64,000 nt of DNA from Beta vulgaris subsp. vulgaris (Eukaryota; Streptophyta; Magnoliopsida; Caryophyllales; Amaranthaceae), in NCBI RefSeq assembly GCF_026745355.1, contig NC_079202.1:38218543-38282542 (forward strand), written 5' to 3'. The notes below the pieces were generated by a model. That model made no database searches, had not been told where the DNA came from, and was given only the letters and a program-made list of their open reading frames with translations. The position numbers and the translations under genes were made by a program. Below are positions 36,742-49,501 of the stretch, piece after piece. Each line of letters opens with the position of its first letter. The stretch's first letter is position 1.

Positions 36742-38859
36742 CTATTCCAACAATGGTGTTGCCATAGTAATTATCTCCGACGATATGTTCCTCCCTCCGA
36801 TATACCTGGCTTCCATCTGTATTCCAAATTGGAGGCCCTGAAAATTGAAGATCGATAGCAGATTTTGAGATAAGGCTATGTCGAGACTTTCGCTTTGAGA
36901 TAGTATGCAAAATGATGGTGGTTTTTTGGAGGCATCGATATTACGCTTGGAAGAGCTTCTGAGGGTACTAATTCTTCCTCGGAGAGCTCCTGTTGATATT
37001 TTTTGAGGTAATCTATCGAGGATTTCAAAAGAGTAATATTTGGTTTTGGGATCAGTTTTGATGCTAGGAGAAACCATAGTTGAGGGGTGGGAAATGATGG
37101 AAATAGAGGAAGGGTGTGAGGTGTTGGAATTTTGGTTAGGTAGTGCCAATCTGCAAACTGGTGGTAGCATTTTGGTTGTGTTTGAGTTTTGGGGAGGTAA
37201 TTGTATCTTCCTGCATGGAGGAGGGAATGATAAACTCCAGTGCGGATAAATAGGTGGTTTTTGGGCTATTGGTTTGGTCACTATGGTGGAGGATCGTTTC
37301 TCTCTGTTCTGATGATCCAAGTTGGACATCTGAGACATCTGGGATGATGTGTTTTCATGTTGAATTTCTGATCGTGACTCACTTCCAAGGGAGATGAACA
37401 TTCCTTTCTTTTTCTTATTTCCTTTTAAGTTTCCTCCATTCTTCTTTTTTATTTTTCCTGCTGTTTGAAACTCTCTTTTTCTTTGCATGTAATCTTTCCG
37501 ACTTCGTCTTCTTCCCTCCCTTTATATTCTACCCTCTTGGTTTGTAATGAGTTGGGGCGAATACCAACCGGTTTTTCAGCAACGCTAATTATCCTGTCTA
37601 GATATTCACTCCTTTCATCCCGAATCACTTCCTTTTCTTTTCCTTTTTCTCTCTCCTCTGGTGAAGCAGTTAAGTAGCTGTTTTCGATTTGTCTCACATT
37701 CTCATTGCTTGCTAATAACATCCAATAAGTGCCTCAATTTTCCCTTTCAGTATTTCTTCCATCGTTGATGTCTTTTTCGCTGCTCCAGCCCTCCTTCCTA
37801 ACCCAATTATATCTACATCTCCTACCTGCTTCCTCATCGTTGCTTTTTTTCAAGTCATTGAGTACTACTCTTCCTTGATAACTTCTCCTTCCTTTACTAA
37901 CCAATAACCACGGACCGTATCCTTCTTCGCCCATTTTTTTTTATTTTTCGAGAGACTTGCCTTCCCCAAATTGGGAGTTAGAGATTTCTTCTCTGTCCGG
38001 ATCTTTTAGTTCCCCTAGTGATTTGTTATCCCCACTACCTTCCCCAGCTTCCAATATTACATTATTGGCTTGTTCTATCTCACCTGCTTTTGTTTGCATG
38101 TTAGTTTCCTTTGGTTTATTTATGTTACACTTGTCATTTAGATCCCCTATCTTCCCACAAGCGAAACATAAAACCCCTATATTCTCATACTCCATGTGCT
38201 GCCAAGCCGAGCCTACCCGAACTTTTGTAACTAATGGTTTTACCAAGGATAGTTCAATCATATCCTTGCAAAACATCCCTTGGTTACCTTATCAGTATTA
38301 TAGTACGTCAACCTTCAGCAGTTTACCCAATTTCTTAGCAATTGCAGACAATGCTTCCTTTTCATAAAACTCTATCGACAGCTCCGGTAATCTGATCCAT
38401 ACAGATATATTAGGAAATGCATTAGTGGAGGCACAAGAGTTTGGTTTCCACCTTGTGAGCATCAAGTAATGGTTTAAGATAAACCATGGACCTTCAAAAA
38501 GAGCCTTTTCAAAGTCATCCAGTAATGAGAATTTGAAGAAAAAACAATACGACCCACATCTATTACTTCCAGTCCTCCCTTTGGGTTCCACATTCTGCGA
38601 ACTCTTTGGGCCATAAATTCAGGTCTCACTCCAATCCCCAAACATTTTCCCATCAAAGTCATCTGCCATGGTTCTCTAAGCCTTTTTAGCTCTTCCTTGG
38701 AGAAGCTTACAGCCATATCATTAGAGGGTGTCAAGTCTTCCACCTCATCCTCCTATTCCATTGAAGTTAACATTATTTTCCTGGCTTTTGAAAACCACTG
38801 GGAAGAACCCGCGACTATTTCACGAATTGATGGTTTCACAACTTTATTCTTCGATAATT
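36742..38859 (-). pseudogene. LINE ORF1, 3' part (DUF4283-like and zinc knuckle)
   Basis: Minus strand. Begins at the CACTA B junction with KNKVVKPSIREIVAGSSQWF, then VSFSKEELKRLREPWQMTLM and FSLLDDFEKALFEGPWFIL (DUF4283-like RNA-binding region), VWIRLPELSIEFYEKEAL, and a knuckle reading CFACGKIGDLNDKC in which the usual His is Asp. A long low-complexity Lys/Ser/Pro-rich tail continues to the stop at 36742, 38 bases before the ORF2 start. Two to three frame changes occur. Confidence 0.82.
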
Positions 38860-38889
38860 CACTACTAGAAATAGAGTACTTTTTCAACA

Positions 38890-39000
38890 CAATTGCCTCA
38901 ACGCTTTACTTAAGTGTTAGATATAATCAATAATTCGCGTTTTTTCTCAACGCTTTTCTGTGTTGCAATATTTCTCATCACAGAAAAGCGTTGAGAATTA
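38890..39000. repeat. Left subterminal repeats of CACTA B
   Basis: CTCAACGCTTT at about 38892, TCTCAACGCTTTTCTGTG at about 38945 and the inverted ACAGAAAAGCGTTGAGAA at about 38980. These are the likely sites for the element's DNA-binding protein. Confidence 0.85.
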
Positions 39001-42000
39001 TTACCACGTGCCTAACACATGATGTCAACCTAAACCCCGCCGCTATTTTCAAACTTTTTGATGAAAAAATAATTAAGTTCTCTCTCTTAACCGCACGCGT
39101 ATTAGGCGGTCACCCACTAACCACCTAATAGTAGTGGAATACTGGGATCGAGTGTGAGAACGCTAATTCTCAACCGTAATCTCAGAGTTTGCGCTAATTC
39201 TCAGAGTTTGCAGCGTTAGTTCTTGAACTTGCTAAATTGGGGTGAGCAAATTGATCTTCATCTTCAAGGTTAATGGTTTACGAGCAAATTCTTCATATTC
39301 AAGGTTAATTCAAGCTGTTATTTGACGCAAATTCTGCAAATTACAGGTGACAAATTCTGTAAATTGAAGCCTGCTAATTGTCGCAACTCCATACTCGTTG
39401 ATTTTCTTCTGCAAATTACTCAAGGTCAGTGATTTTGAGCAAATTCTTCATTCTTTGCTGTTTATGAAACGAAAAAAGTTCCAAATTAATCCAAACTCTC
39501 ATTCAATTAGTTCCGACGAAGTCGTAAATTTGCTAATTTCCATATCTTCTTTTGTCCACGCAACACCTAAGTGAAATTCTTGGGAATTTTGTTGAAATTC
39601 AATGGGCTTTCTGTGAATTTATGTTATTTTTTGTTTTCTAGGTTGTATTTGCACTACTTTTCAAATTCCATAGGTTTGTGGGTACTTAAGTCAGTTTCTT
39701 GGGTATCTTACTGAAGAGGGAAAGGTGGCAGAGGATAATTGTTTGTGATTGTTAATATGTATGAAGTCCAAATACAAGAATTACTTTAGGTGCAGATAAA
39801 TGAAGTCAGTTTATGTATGAAGTCAGTTTCTTGCTGTATTTTGCTCAAAATTTATGACATTAGATGAACTATCTCTGTATAAATTCTGATAATTGGAATA
39901 TAAACCATACCTGTGATCTTCTCCAGAGGCACATATCAGCAAACATAATTAGGAACTTGTTATGTCAGAGCTGATGGTTCTGTTCTATTATTGTCATGCT
40001 TTGTAACTGAGCCCTAGGCTACAGTGAGTGTTAATTTTGCCAGCAACAAAATTCCGACAGGGGTCAACAATATACAAGGTTGTTAGGTTTCCTCCTAATT
40101 AATTTATCTCTTTCAATAAACAAATACTATTAAGTCACATTAGAGGGACACTAACCACTTAACTCACATTAACCAATGTGCGAAATATGGTCTAGGAACA
40201 ACAAGAAAAACTCATATAAAACTTAGATGTATGTACATATACTACGGAAATGGTTGTAGAACAACCTGATGTCTAATTAGATACACAAATTCATGACGCC
40301 GGGCTGATTGAGTAAGTAGAACTTGCCAAGACAACACATGACCATTTGTAACACATATAAGGAAAATAACGCACGTCAGAAGAAAAAGTAACCGAATCAT
40401 GTTGAGTACTAATCATATTCACCATGGAAGCAAAGAACCAACATACAATGTGCTATAAAAACAACAACTTCAACCCTGCATTACTTATAGTCAGTTGAGT
40501 TTGAAGTTATTTGGCATAATGAAAACTTTATCATAGTTGCCGCCACAGGAAAACACCAACATAACAATCCAATTAGATCAACAAATCAATTTAAGCGAAA
40601 GTGGTACACAAAACCCGACTTATTTTCATCAAATACAAGCTATAACAACATCAATATCACCAAATTTAACAGAATTAATGCATACCGCCATTAAGCTTCC
40701 TAATCAATGCTGTTCTGCAATCCTGTCACAAGAACAAACGAGCCCAAATGGTTAATTCAACTTTAATTCGAAACTACTAAATTAATTACAACCGAAAAAA
40801 AATATGTAATTTTACTTTGACTATATACTGCACTATAAAACAGATGTTCTTATGTAAGTAGCCAGATAGGAAGAATACTGCACTATATAAAATCATAGAT
40901 GTGTATATACAGGAATTAAAATTAGTGTCTATTTGTGCCTTTCTTTGTGAACTGATGTATCCTAGTTCAATTCTAATAAAAGTCAAATTAGATCATGCAT
41001 CATAAATATCTATATCTGTAGGATTGTCGAAGCCTCGCTGCACAACTTCACTTAATTGAGGAAATTCTTCTATAGCAAATAACAAAGGAGCTGTGACGAT
41101 TCCCTGCGAAAAAAATAGCAATATGTAGAAGGTATTGATAGTTTTGTCAAGCTTCTGAATTCAAGTTTTTCTATTGTCAAGAATAATTTGTCAAAAATAA
41201 TTTGATGAAGGTATTGATAGTTTTGTCAAGGTTCTGCCCCTGATACCTTAGATACTCATGAAGGTATTGATAGTTTGTCAAGGTTGTCAAAAAACAGAAT
41301 ATGTTTGATGTACATTCTTGTGAGAAGGAATCTTTGTTTTTGTCTCTTATCATATATTGTGTATACAAAATTTTCTTGACATCTAAATGTTGAAAGGTAG
41401 AACATTAATTATTAGTTTACTTCAGATTAGGCCTACAATTATTTTGTTTTAGTTTCTTTTGCTGAGTTTTTTAATCTTCCTTTGTACCATTATGTTAAGT
41501 TTATCTTTACTGCTGGGTAGGTGTTGATTGCTCGCGAGTGCTATATTTCAGTTGTCCCAGAATAGTTGGATCTGCATTTAGTGTTTGTGTGATTGTGCCA
41601 GGTGAGTGCATCTTTTTACTCTAACATATGATGTTATATATACATGTGTGTAGTATAATATAATATTTGATTCTAGGCACTTAAATGCTTACCCATGTTG
41701 AATTATAAGTCTTATTGTGGGTACTCTTACGAACATGATTACAATATTCCATAATACTATGATAGTTATTCTATGTATGCTTTGATTGTACTCTCTGTGA
41801 AATTCTTGATACTTTATAACCATATTATTCATGAGTATATAATGGTACTTTTGTTGCCCTCGTAGTTATGAATGGGAACTACATTCTTATATGATAGTTT
41901 CGGTTTGCATTGAATAGATAATCTAATTTTTTTTCCCTTGTTTTTTTTAATGTAGACATACCTATGACAAAGCTTATATATAATTAGAGTTAGAATTTAT

Positions 42001-42116
42001 GTATGATATAGTGGTATAAAAGATAGGGGATAAGCTCACACCTTCAAATGATGATAGTATTTAATCTAACATGAAATTTTCGTTTTTATATTCTTCATAT
42101 ATTGTTTTGTGTAGCC
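39001..42116 (+). other. 5' region of CACTA B before the first transposase gene
   Basis: AT-rich, with no coherent coding sequence. Several GTTTGTAG- or GTGTAG-type acceptor-like sites occur, including one just before the TNP2-like ATG (TTTTGTGTAG at 42104-42113), so a spliced leader is plausible. Near 41165-41290 the string GAAGGTATTGATAGTTTTGTCAAGG is repeated in part two or three times. Confidence 0.45.
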
Positions 42117-44530
42117 ATGGATACGAGTTGGATTAATTACGAAAATGATGATCCGGCTTTTTATAAAGGTTGCATGAATTTCATTGAGCTAGCTAAAGAC
42201 ACTCTTATAGAAGGAAAAACTCGATGTCCATGTAGTAAGTGCAAGTTGCGTAAATGTATACTACGGATAGATGTAGGGGACATATTTGTTTAACGGTTTC
42301 ATAAGGAGTATAGGAATTGGATCTTTCACCGTAAAAATGATGAAACAAGTAGTACCCAAGGACCTCTTATAGCCAAGAAACGATAGTAGAGTCGAGACGA
42401 TATTCGGGCTTGCTAAATGATGCATTTAGTGTTAGCATTCCACTATCCACTTCTCAACCTCAAGATCAATCTTTTGAGGAACCACATTTGGAGAGAAGTA
42501 TTAGGCGACATGCATGAGGATGATTTCCCTTCTGAGGTAGATACTGAACTTCCATCCTTCAATACCAAAGAAGAAGAAATCAAATATAAAAGACTAATTG
42601 AAGCTTCTGATGAGGTGCTTTATGAGGGATGTACTACATTTTCAAAGCTATCATTTCTTTTGCATCTATTTCATCTTAAGTGTATGTTCCATTGGTCTGC
42701 CGAGTCATTCACAAAATTGCTTGAACTTCTGATAGATGCATTTCCTCAAATAATGGAATTTCCGTCATCTATTATGAGGGAAAGAAGGTAATTAAGGATT
42801 TGGGTCTAGGTTATGAGAAAATTGATGCTTGTCCTAATAATTGCATGTTGTATTGGGGTGACTCAGCGGAAAAAGATGAGTGCCAAATCTGTCATACGTC
42901 GAGGTGGAAGGCGGCTAAAGGTAAGGAGGGTGATATAAGTGAGAAAGGTAAAGAAGCCTGTAAGAAAGGTGAGCCAGCTAAGGTTATGCGATATTTTCCT
43001 CTTATTCCTAGGTTAAAGAGAATTTACATGTCATCAAAAACAGCAAAAGACATGAGATGGCACAAAGATGATCGTGAGAATGATGGTATGTTAAGGCACC
43101 CAGCAGATGCTTTGGCTTGGAAAAGATTTGATGAAAAATATCATGAATTGCCGGAGATCCTCGTAGTGTTAGATTGGGTTTAGCAAGTGATGGTTTTAAC
43201 CCTTATCGTTTAATGAATACCAATCATAGCACATGGCCGGTGGTCTTGATTCCTTATAATCTACCGCCATGGCTTTGTATGAAACCATCATATTTTATTT
43301 TATCTTTAATAATTCCTGGGAAATCTGGTCCGGGGATAGATATTGATGTGTACCTGCAGCCATTAATTCATGAGTTAAAAATGTTATGGGAAGGTGTTGA
43401 TGCTTTTGATGCTTATAGTGGGAAAAGTTTAAGCTCCGAGCAGCCCTGCACTCTACTATTAGTGACTTTCCGGCATATGCCATGTTATCTGGATGGAGTA
43501 CAAAAGGTTATAAGGCTTGCCCTATATGCACCCATTCTACTAACTCATATAGATTTGGAGGTAAGATTGTTCCCCGGGTTTCGAAAATGGTTACCTGTTG
43601 ATCATCCTTATCGCAGTGAAGCTGCTTTATTTGATGGTAAACCGGAATATGGTATTGCTCCAGTTCGTGAAAGTGGATCGGAGGTCTTGAAGCAACAAGA
43701 AGGGATCATACATGTTTACGAAAGACTAACATATCTTCTAAGAAGAGTCGGAATAAAAGAGGGAGAGGACAAGTTGGTGCGTCTGCTGATGAAGTTAACG
43801 ATGGTCCTTGTGAGGATGATGTTAATGAAGTTCTTTGGAGTAAAAGAAGCGTATTTTTTGACTTGGAGTATTGGGAGCACACTCTTTTAAGGCATAGCTT
43901 AGATGTCATGCATATTGAAAAGAATGTGTGTGATAATCTATTGGGAACTCTTTTAGACATGGATAAGAGGAGAGATGATGAAAATGCTAGAAAAGCTCTT
44001 AAAGAGTTGGGGATAAGGCCACATCTTTGGCTTCAACCTCATGCGAATAGAGTATCGTACATGCCTCCAGCTTCATACACCATGTCTTTAATAGAGAAAG
44101 ATCGATTTTTAAGAGTTCTGAAAAAGCTGAAAGTTCCTGACGGATATGGATCAAACTTGTATAGGTGCGTCAATGTGAAACAATGGAAGCTTATTAATAT
44201 GAAAAGTCATGACAATCATGTCATGATGCAAGATATCCTTCCCGTTGCTTTAAGAGCAGCAAAGGCTACAAAAGTGATCGATTTGCTTGACGAGTTATCT
44301 TACTTCTTCAAGAAATTATGCTCCAATGTGCTTGATCCAGACGAATTAGATGACGTTCAATCGAAGGTAGAACTTACTCTCTGTAAGATGGAGAAGGAGT
44401 TTTTGCCAACTTTTTTCACAATAATGGTTCATCTACTAATCCATTTGGTTGAAGAGGTCAAACTCGGTGGACCCGTTCATTATAGATGGATGTATCCCAT
44501 AGAAAGGTCGGTATTTTCTAAAATTGTTTT
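42117..44530 (+). pseudogene. TNP2-like CACTA transposase, N-terminal and core parts
   Basis: Starts MDTSWINYENDDPAFYKGCM after an acceptor-like TAG. Domains in order: Transpos_assoc (RCPCSKCKLRKC), with an in-frame TAA at 42291-42293; TNP2 region (IDACPNNCMLYWGDSAEKDE, PLIPRLKRIYMSSKTAKDMR, IPYNLPPWLCMKPSYFILSL, IDVYLQPLIHELKMLWEGVD, KWLPVDHPYR, RHSLDVMHIEKNVCDNLLGT); then the start of DUF4218 (FKKLCSNVLDPDELDDVQSK, MVHLLIHLVEEVKLGGPVHY). Frame changes occur near 42410, 42785, 43170, 43440 and 43700-43860, so no full transposase is made. The next exon follows an intron-like gap at about 44509-44580. Confidence 0.9.
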
Positions 44531-44580
44531 TAGACAATTTTTTTCCCTATTACACTAACATAATTACATTACTTGAAGGT

Positions 44581-45623
44581 ACTTAGCCTATCTGAAATCT
44601 CACATAAGTAATAAGGCCCAGCCTGAGGGGTCAATTGCTGAAGGATACTTGCTGAGGGAGACTCTTACATTTTGTTCGAGATACTTGGAAGGTGTGGAGA
44701 CCGTATTAAATACCTAAAAGGAATGATGATGGCATTCTAGACTTAGTGCATATCTCTATAACTCTGGGGGTCGTGTTATTGGAATGACACAAAATGTTCG
44801 TCTTGATGATAGAAGTTTAAGGCAAGCACATCGTTATGTCTTGCTTCACTCAGATGAGATGAAACCTGTCATTCAGTAAGTAGCACAATGAGTTATATTA
44901 TAAGAGTTCATCAAATTCATAAAAATCGTCAGATAACATTGCATCTTGGCTTGTTTTTAGTGAATTTGTACGTCAAAAGCGAGAAGAGACTCAAATTACG
45001 GAAAATCAGTCGAAAGACACCCTTCAAAATGAATGGATAATCTATGAATTCTCAGAATGGTTGAAACCAGGTTTTAAGCCTTCTAAATTTGATCATTGTA
45101 TTCCTTTTTTAAGTTATGACCTACATCATTTAACCTATACTATTTTTTATTCATAGGTTCACAATATAGACGACTGTAGTATACAAGGAAAGGTAAGAAG
45201 AGCTTTAGCACGTGGTCCATTAAATCGTGTGAAAAGGGTGAAAGGTTTTCTAATTAGTGGCTGTAAATTTGATGTCATGGATCGTGAACGACATCGAAAG
45301 ACACAAAATCATGGAATTATGGTTGAAGCTGAAGGCCAAGAGTACTTTGGAAAGCTGAAAGCAATTTATGAGTTGAATTACTATGGTTCCTACAAGGTTG
45401 TAATGTTTCGTTGTGATTGGGTAGACATTCACAGGGGTTTAAAGACAAATGCAAATGGAAGTGTGGTGTGAACTTCTCTAAGTTGATGCATACTGGTCGA
45501 TATTTGTATGACGATCCATTTATTTTCTCATCTCAAGCAAAACAAGTATTTTATGTTGAGGATGAAATGCAAAAGGATGGTTTCATGTTATTAGAACCAA
45601 GCCTAGGGATTTGTTTGAAGTAG
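44581..45623 (+). pseudogene. TNP2-like transposase C-terminus (DUF4218 end and DUF4216)
   Basis: 44581-44700 reads YLAYLKSHISNKAQPEGSIA, EGYLLRETLTFCSRYLEGVE, then a stop. 44740-44878 gives YNSGGRVIGMTQNVRLDDRS and RYVLLHSDEMKPVI. After an intron-like gap come FVRQKREETQ (about 44960) and IYEFSEWLKPG; after a second gap (about 45072-45157), GKVRRALARGPLNRVKRVKG. The DUF4216 domain is at 45229-45623: YELNYYGSYKVVMFRCDWVD, then NFSKLMHTGRYLYDDPFIFS and SQAKQVFYVEDEMQ in a shifted frame. Stop at 45621-45623. Confidence 0.85.
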
Positions 45624-46705
45624 GCTATGATGGGCTTAATTAGTTTGTTGTTATGTTTTTCTAGTAGAGTTTGCAAATTTTTCTATCATACAAAAAAGAG
45701 ATTCTTTGTACTTTGGCTTTTTTCATGTGATCGAGAAGTTTTATAAAAGTGCTATTGCTCTTCGTTAATTGTACGTACCATTATACCTTTTACATGTCAT
45801 CTTTCAAAACTACCTATTTTGATGTCTTCCATATGGGCTCATGTTAGTCACAGCTAAACACAAAGCACACCAAGGTAAACCACCTCGAAAGCTGCAACAA
45901 TAAACACTTCAACAGCATATAACTAAGTGTAGGATTACAATCTGCAGAATTCATAAATCTCAGGCGACTGCACAAAACAGCACTATTTGTGATGTAAAAC
46001 AGAACACTTCATGCACACAGAGATTTGGAAGCAAATTTTTAATAATACACTTTTCTAATAGATTTAGATATTATAAACCCATAGCTTTATACATGAATAC
46101 TTAATAGATCTTTTGGAAGACGAAAAAGAAACTTCAGCAGCAGCCACAATGTTTATTATTTTATTTAGATCCAACTCAAATACTTTGTAAGAGACAAAAG
46201 GAGAAGTGGAAAAGACCAGTATATTCATGCTAGTGTTTTGCATAATGATTGTAAAAGGAAGTCTAAATAAAGAGAAGTGAGGTGCACCAAAAGATGTTTT
46301 GCTTGCTTTGGGTGTTTGAAACTCTTAAATTGACAATCGTTAAGATAAACTAAATTGGTTCATAAAAACTGTATAATTTGGAGGATTTTTCCCATTTTTC
46401 CCTTTTCCAATGATGGAAAGATAAGAGTTCTTTGCAGCTTTCATCAACCTTTAAGTGAATCTAAACGTTAAATATTCTGATTTTAACCTCTTCCATGGTA
46501 TTGCTTGGATCTGCACTCAAGATATGCTGTTGCCGAAGTTTGTGATTTATGCTGTAACTGCAAATATGATGGAGGGAAATAAATACGTAAAGTGTGCATA
46601 CTTATATTATAAAACTAGATGTGATAAATGGCTAATTTGAACTTTTATAGTGTAATCTTCAACTGACAGTGAGATTTCAATGTCATTTTTGTCTTGATTT
46701 AACAG

Positions 46706-46805
46706 GGAGGAGTACTTTTAGGCCCATCTGCTTTTGGTCGTAGTGAGGCGGTCCTAAATATAATATTATTCCCTGCTAGGAGTCTACCGGTATTCTCTCT
46801 TCTGC
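46706..46805 (+). pseudogene. Captured CHX-type cation/H+ antiporter exon piece
   Basis: After an AACAG acceptor-like site the sequence reads GGVLLGPSAFGRSEAVLN then LFPARSLPV, matching the GG-(I/V)-LLGPSALGR and PPRSLPVLDT block in the second transmembrane region of plant CHX (cation/H+ exchanger) proteins as I know them. It lies between the two transposase genes of CACTA B. Only about 30 residues; the neighbouring exons are not recognisable. Confidence 0.6.
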
Positions 46806-46889
46806 TTTTTTTATTATCCCCTAATACAAAGTCTCAATCTAAACTGACATGTATCACTCACAATTTTTGAAGCTTACTGTAACCACTCA

Positions 46890-47000
46890 CAATTTCTGTA
46901 ACACCTTCCAGAATTCCAGTTATCATTGTTGCATCTTCAACTGATAACTCGAGCTCCTTCACCATCTCTTCCATAACTGACATGTATCAGTTTGTGCACT
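46890..47000 (-). pseudogene. Possible captured exon, WNK-kinase-like peptide
   Basis: On the minus strand an open stretch reads MEEMVKELELSVEDATMITG followed by ILEGVTEIV and a GTGAGT donor. This resembles the region after the kinase domain of plant WNK kinases (EMV-E-L---D---I---I). The match is short and weak; it could be chance. Confidence 0.3.
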
Positions 47001-49501
47001 GGGTGTGACTGTTACAAAGATCTGACGCACCATCTATCACCTGGAATTACTAAATCTATCTAGAATGACTCCATATTAAACCCTGGCAGAGAGTCAGGAG
47101 TGAAATTATATTGGGAAGAGGGTAGATACTTGCCTATACAACTTGTTAATTGAAAAAAAAACATAACAATAATAATAACTTTAGTAGGCTGAAAAAGCAT
47201 GGGAATAAATGCTGGGAGTTGGGATCTCCAAACTGCACCAATGAGAACCAAACAAAAACAAAACAAAAAAAAAGAAAAGAAAGAAAGAGAAAGGCCCTCG
47301 ATCCCTAGTTTGCAGCAGACTTCCTCTTCTCTCCTCTCTGCACTCTGTAGTCACAAATTAAATTTCCGATGCCGTCATCCCACAGACAATTATGTAATTT
47401 TTGATTGCTAAATCTTTTATTATAATCAGTTTGCTTAGTTCATACTTTCAGTTCTTGATGAACAAACTAAATTAGTTGCATGATCTACACTTGCACATCT
47501 TAATTATTTATTTAGGTAGATTAGATTAACTTTAGTTAGTTGATAATAAATTATAAAATGATGAAGAATGGAACATATTCTGATTGCCATATTGAGTCAT
47601 GACAGAAATGTATTATAATTGCAAGACTATAGCTTGGTCTTCATAAGCAAGTGAAAAAGAACCTAAACTCTAATGTGAACTGAAGTGGACGCTACCAAAT
47701 TTTGATGAGGACAAGCAGAGAGGATAACTATGTTGCATGGAATAGAAACAGGATGTAAACTGTAGAAATGAAGGATGAAAAAGCACACTTTAAAAAAACA
47801 AATAGAAAAAATGTTGAAAATTTTATATATATCATTTTGAGATATAAATATATTTTGTGTGTTATTAGCAATCATAATGTACATAGAAGGTATTAGAGTT
47901 AGTTTGGGATTGTTAGTATTTATTGAAAGAAATTAGTATAATGGTTAGGTCATTTTTGGGACTTCAAAGATGCATGAGAGGGAATAACTTGCTGATTGTT
48001 TTGTAAATAGGCTCTCTTTGAGGGTTCATCTTTCCCCCCCCTTTACAGGAGTTTCTGAGATGACCTCCTTAAGTGTTCCTATATGTCCTAAATTATAAAA
48101 TACTCTTACCATAATAGTTAGAAGCTAATAATAGTGTTAATAACCGCTCCTTAATTTTAAGACTCTGGCTTTCTATCTTTTCTTGATAATGTGCTTTTTC
48201 GCTGCATTGTTTGCAAGTTAAGCTCATTTTAGATGTGGATATCAAAATAATTGATTCGTAAGAGAAGTAATATCATCGAATCTGTGTAAGATGGATTTAA
48301 AATCTGTGTACTTTGGCTTTTTTATGTGATCGAAAAGTATTTATATGTTTTGTTTTGTAGGAATTGTGACAGTGTTATTATGACCTATCGTAGCAAAAGG
48401 ACACGAGTTGCTGCTGCTTCAGTATCTAATGATGTTGCTTCAGATGCCGCTGCAGCAACTACTTCACGTTCTCCTGCCATGATACCTGAGATGAAGCCTA
48501 TGGGTTTGAATAACTCACAAGCAGGACAAACACTTCAACCCACTATTACTCCACATTCAAGTACAACTACTACTCTACCTCAACACAAACCTTCAGCATC
48601 TGCTTCATTTCCTCCAGCCACGATTCCACAGTCAAGAGCTACAACTTGTACTATATCTCGGCAAAAACTTTTAGCATCTGCTGCCATGATTCCACAGTCA
48701 AGAAAAGCAACTTCTACTCTACCTCAGAAAGATCCTTTAGCATGTGAGATGTTACCTCCACTAAAACCCATGGGTTCGAATACCCCAGAAGCTGCAAAAA
48801 AGACTCATCCTCTAATTATTCTACAGTCAAAGACTACTAGTAAGGTACCTAAAATTAACCCCATGGGTCATAATGTAGTGAAGTCATGCAAAAGGCCGCA
48901 ATCTCACATATCCTCACAATCTTCAAGACCTACTGTGATTGACTCTGTACTCCAAAACAGAGCACAAGGTACCAATGCATCAGAGCTTCCTTCAAACCCT
49001 TCACTTATAAGACCATCATCAGCATCTCAAAATCCAAGTAAATGGGGACCATTTGGTCCGCCAACTAGTGTAGCATTACCAAAACCTTCAACAGAAGTAA
49101 GTGGTGATAGTGGGATATGGAAAACCCCTCCATATTTCTTCCGCATAAAAACTTGCAATCTGAGTCATCACAACAACTTCATCGTCCTAATGCTAAAGAT
49201 GTGAACAAGGCTAGTGTTAGAGCTGAGAGACAACTACCTAAACACGATTCAGAAAATAACCCCGTTGGTACTCCAGTTGTGAATCACTCAAAAGAACACG
49301 ATGATGTTCAAACCAAAAGCTTGTCAAGGGAAAAAAAGAATAAGAATATTGAGCGTGATCAAAACAAGCATGTGGAGCAAACAAGGAGTATCCATAATAT
49401 TTCAAACAAAACAAATTCGGCTAAATCTCGACTTCCCAATTCCGACTCGGGATGGCCAACCAATGTGAAATTTGATGCAAAGGAGGAGGTTCTAATCACA
49501 G

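Larger units (their letters stand above)
45707..48344. repeat. ~40-bp direct repeat bracketing the captured segment
   Basis: TGTACTTTGGCTTTTTT followed by (C)ATGTGATCGA(G/A)AAGT occurs at 45707-45745, just after the TNP2-like stop, and again at 48307-48344, just before the second gene. The 2.6 kb between holds the CHX-like piece and no transposase sequence. Confidence 0.7.
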
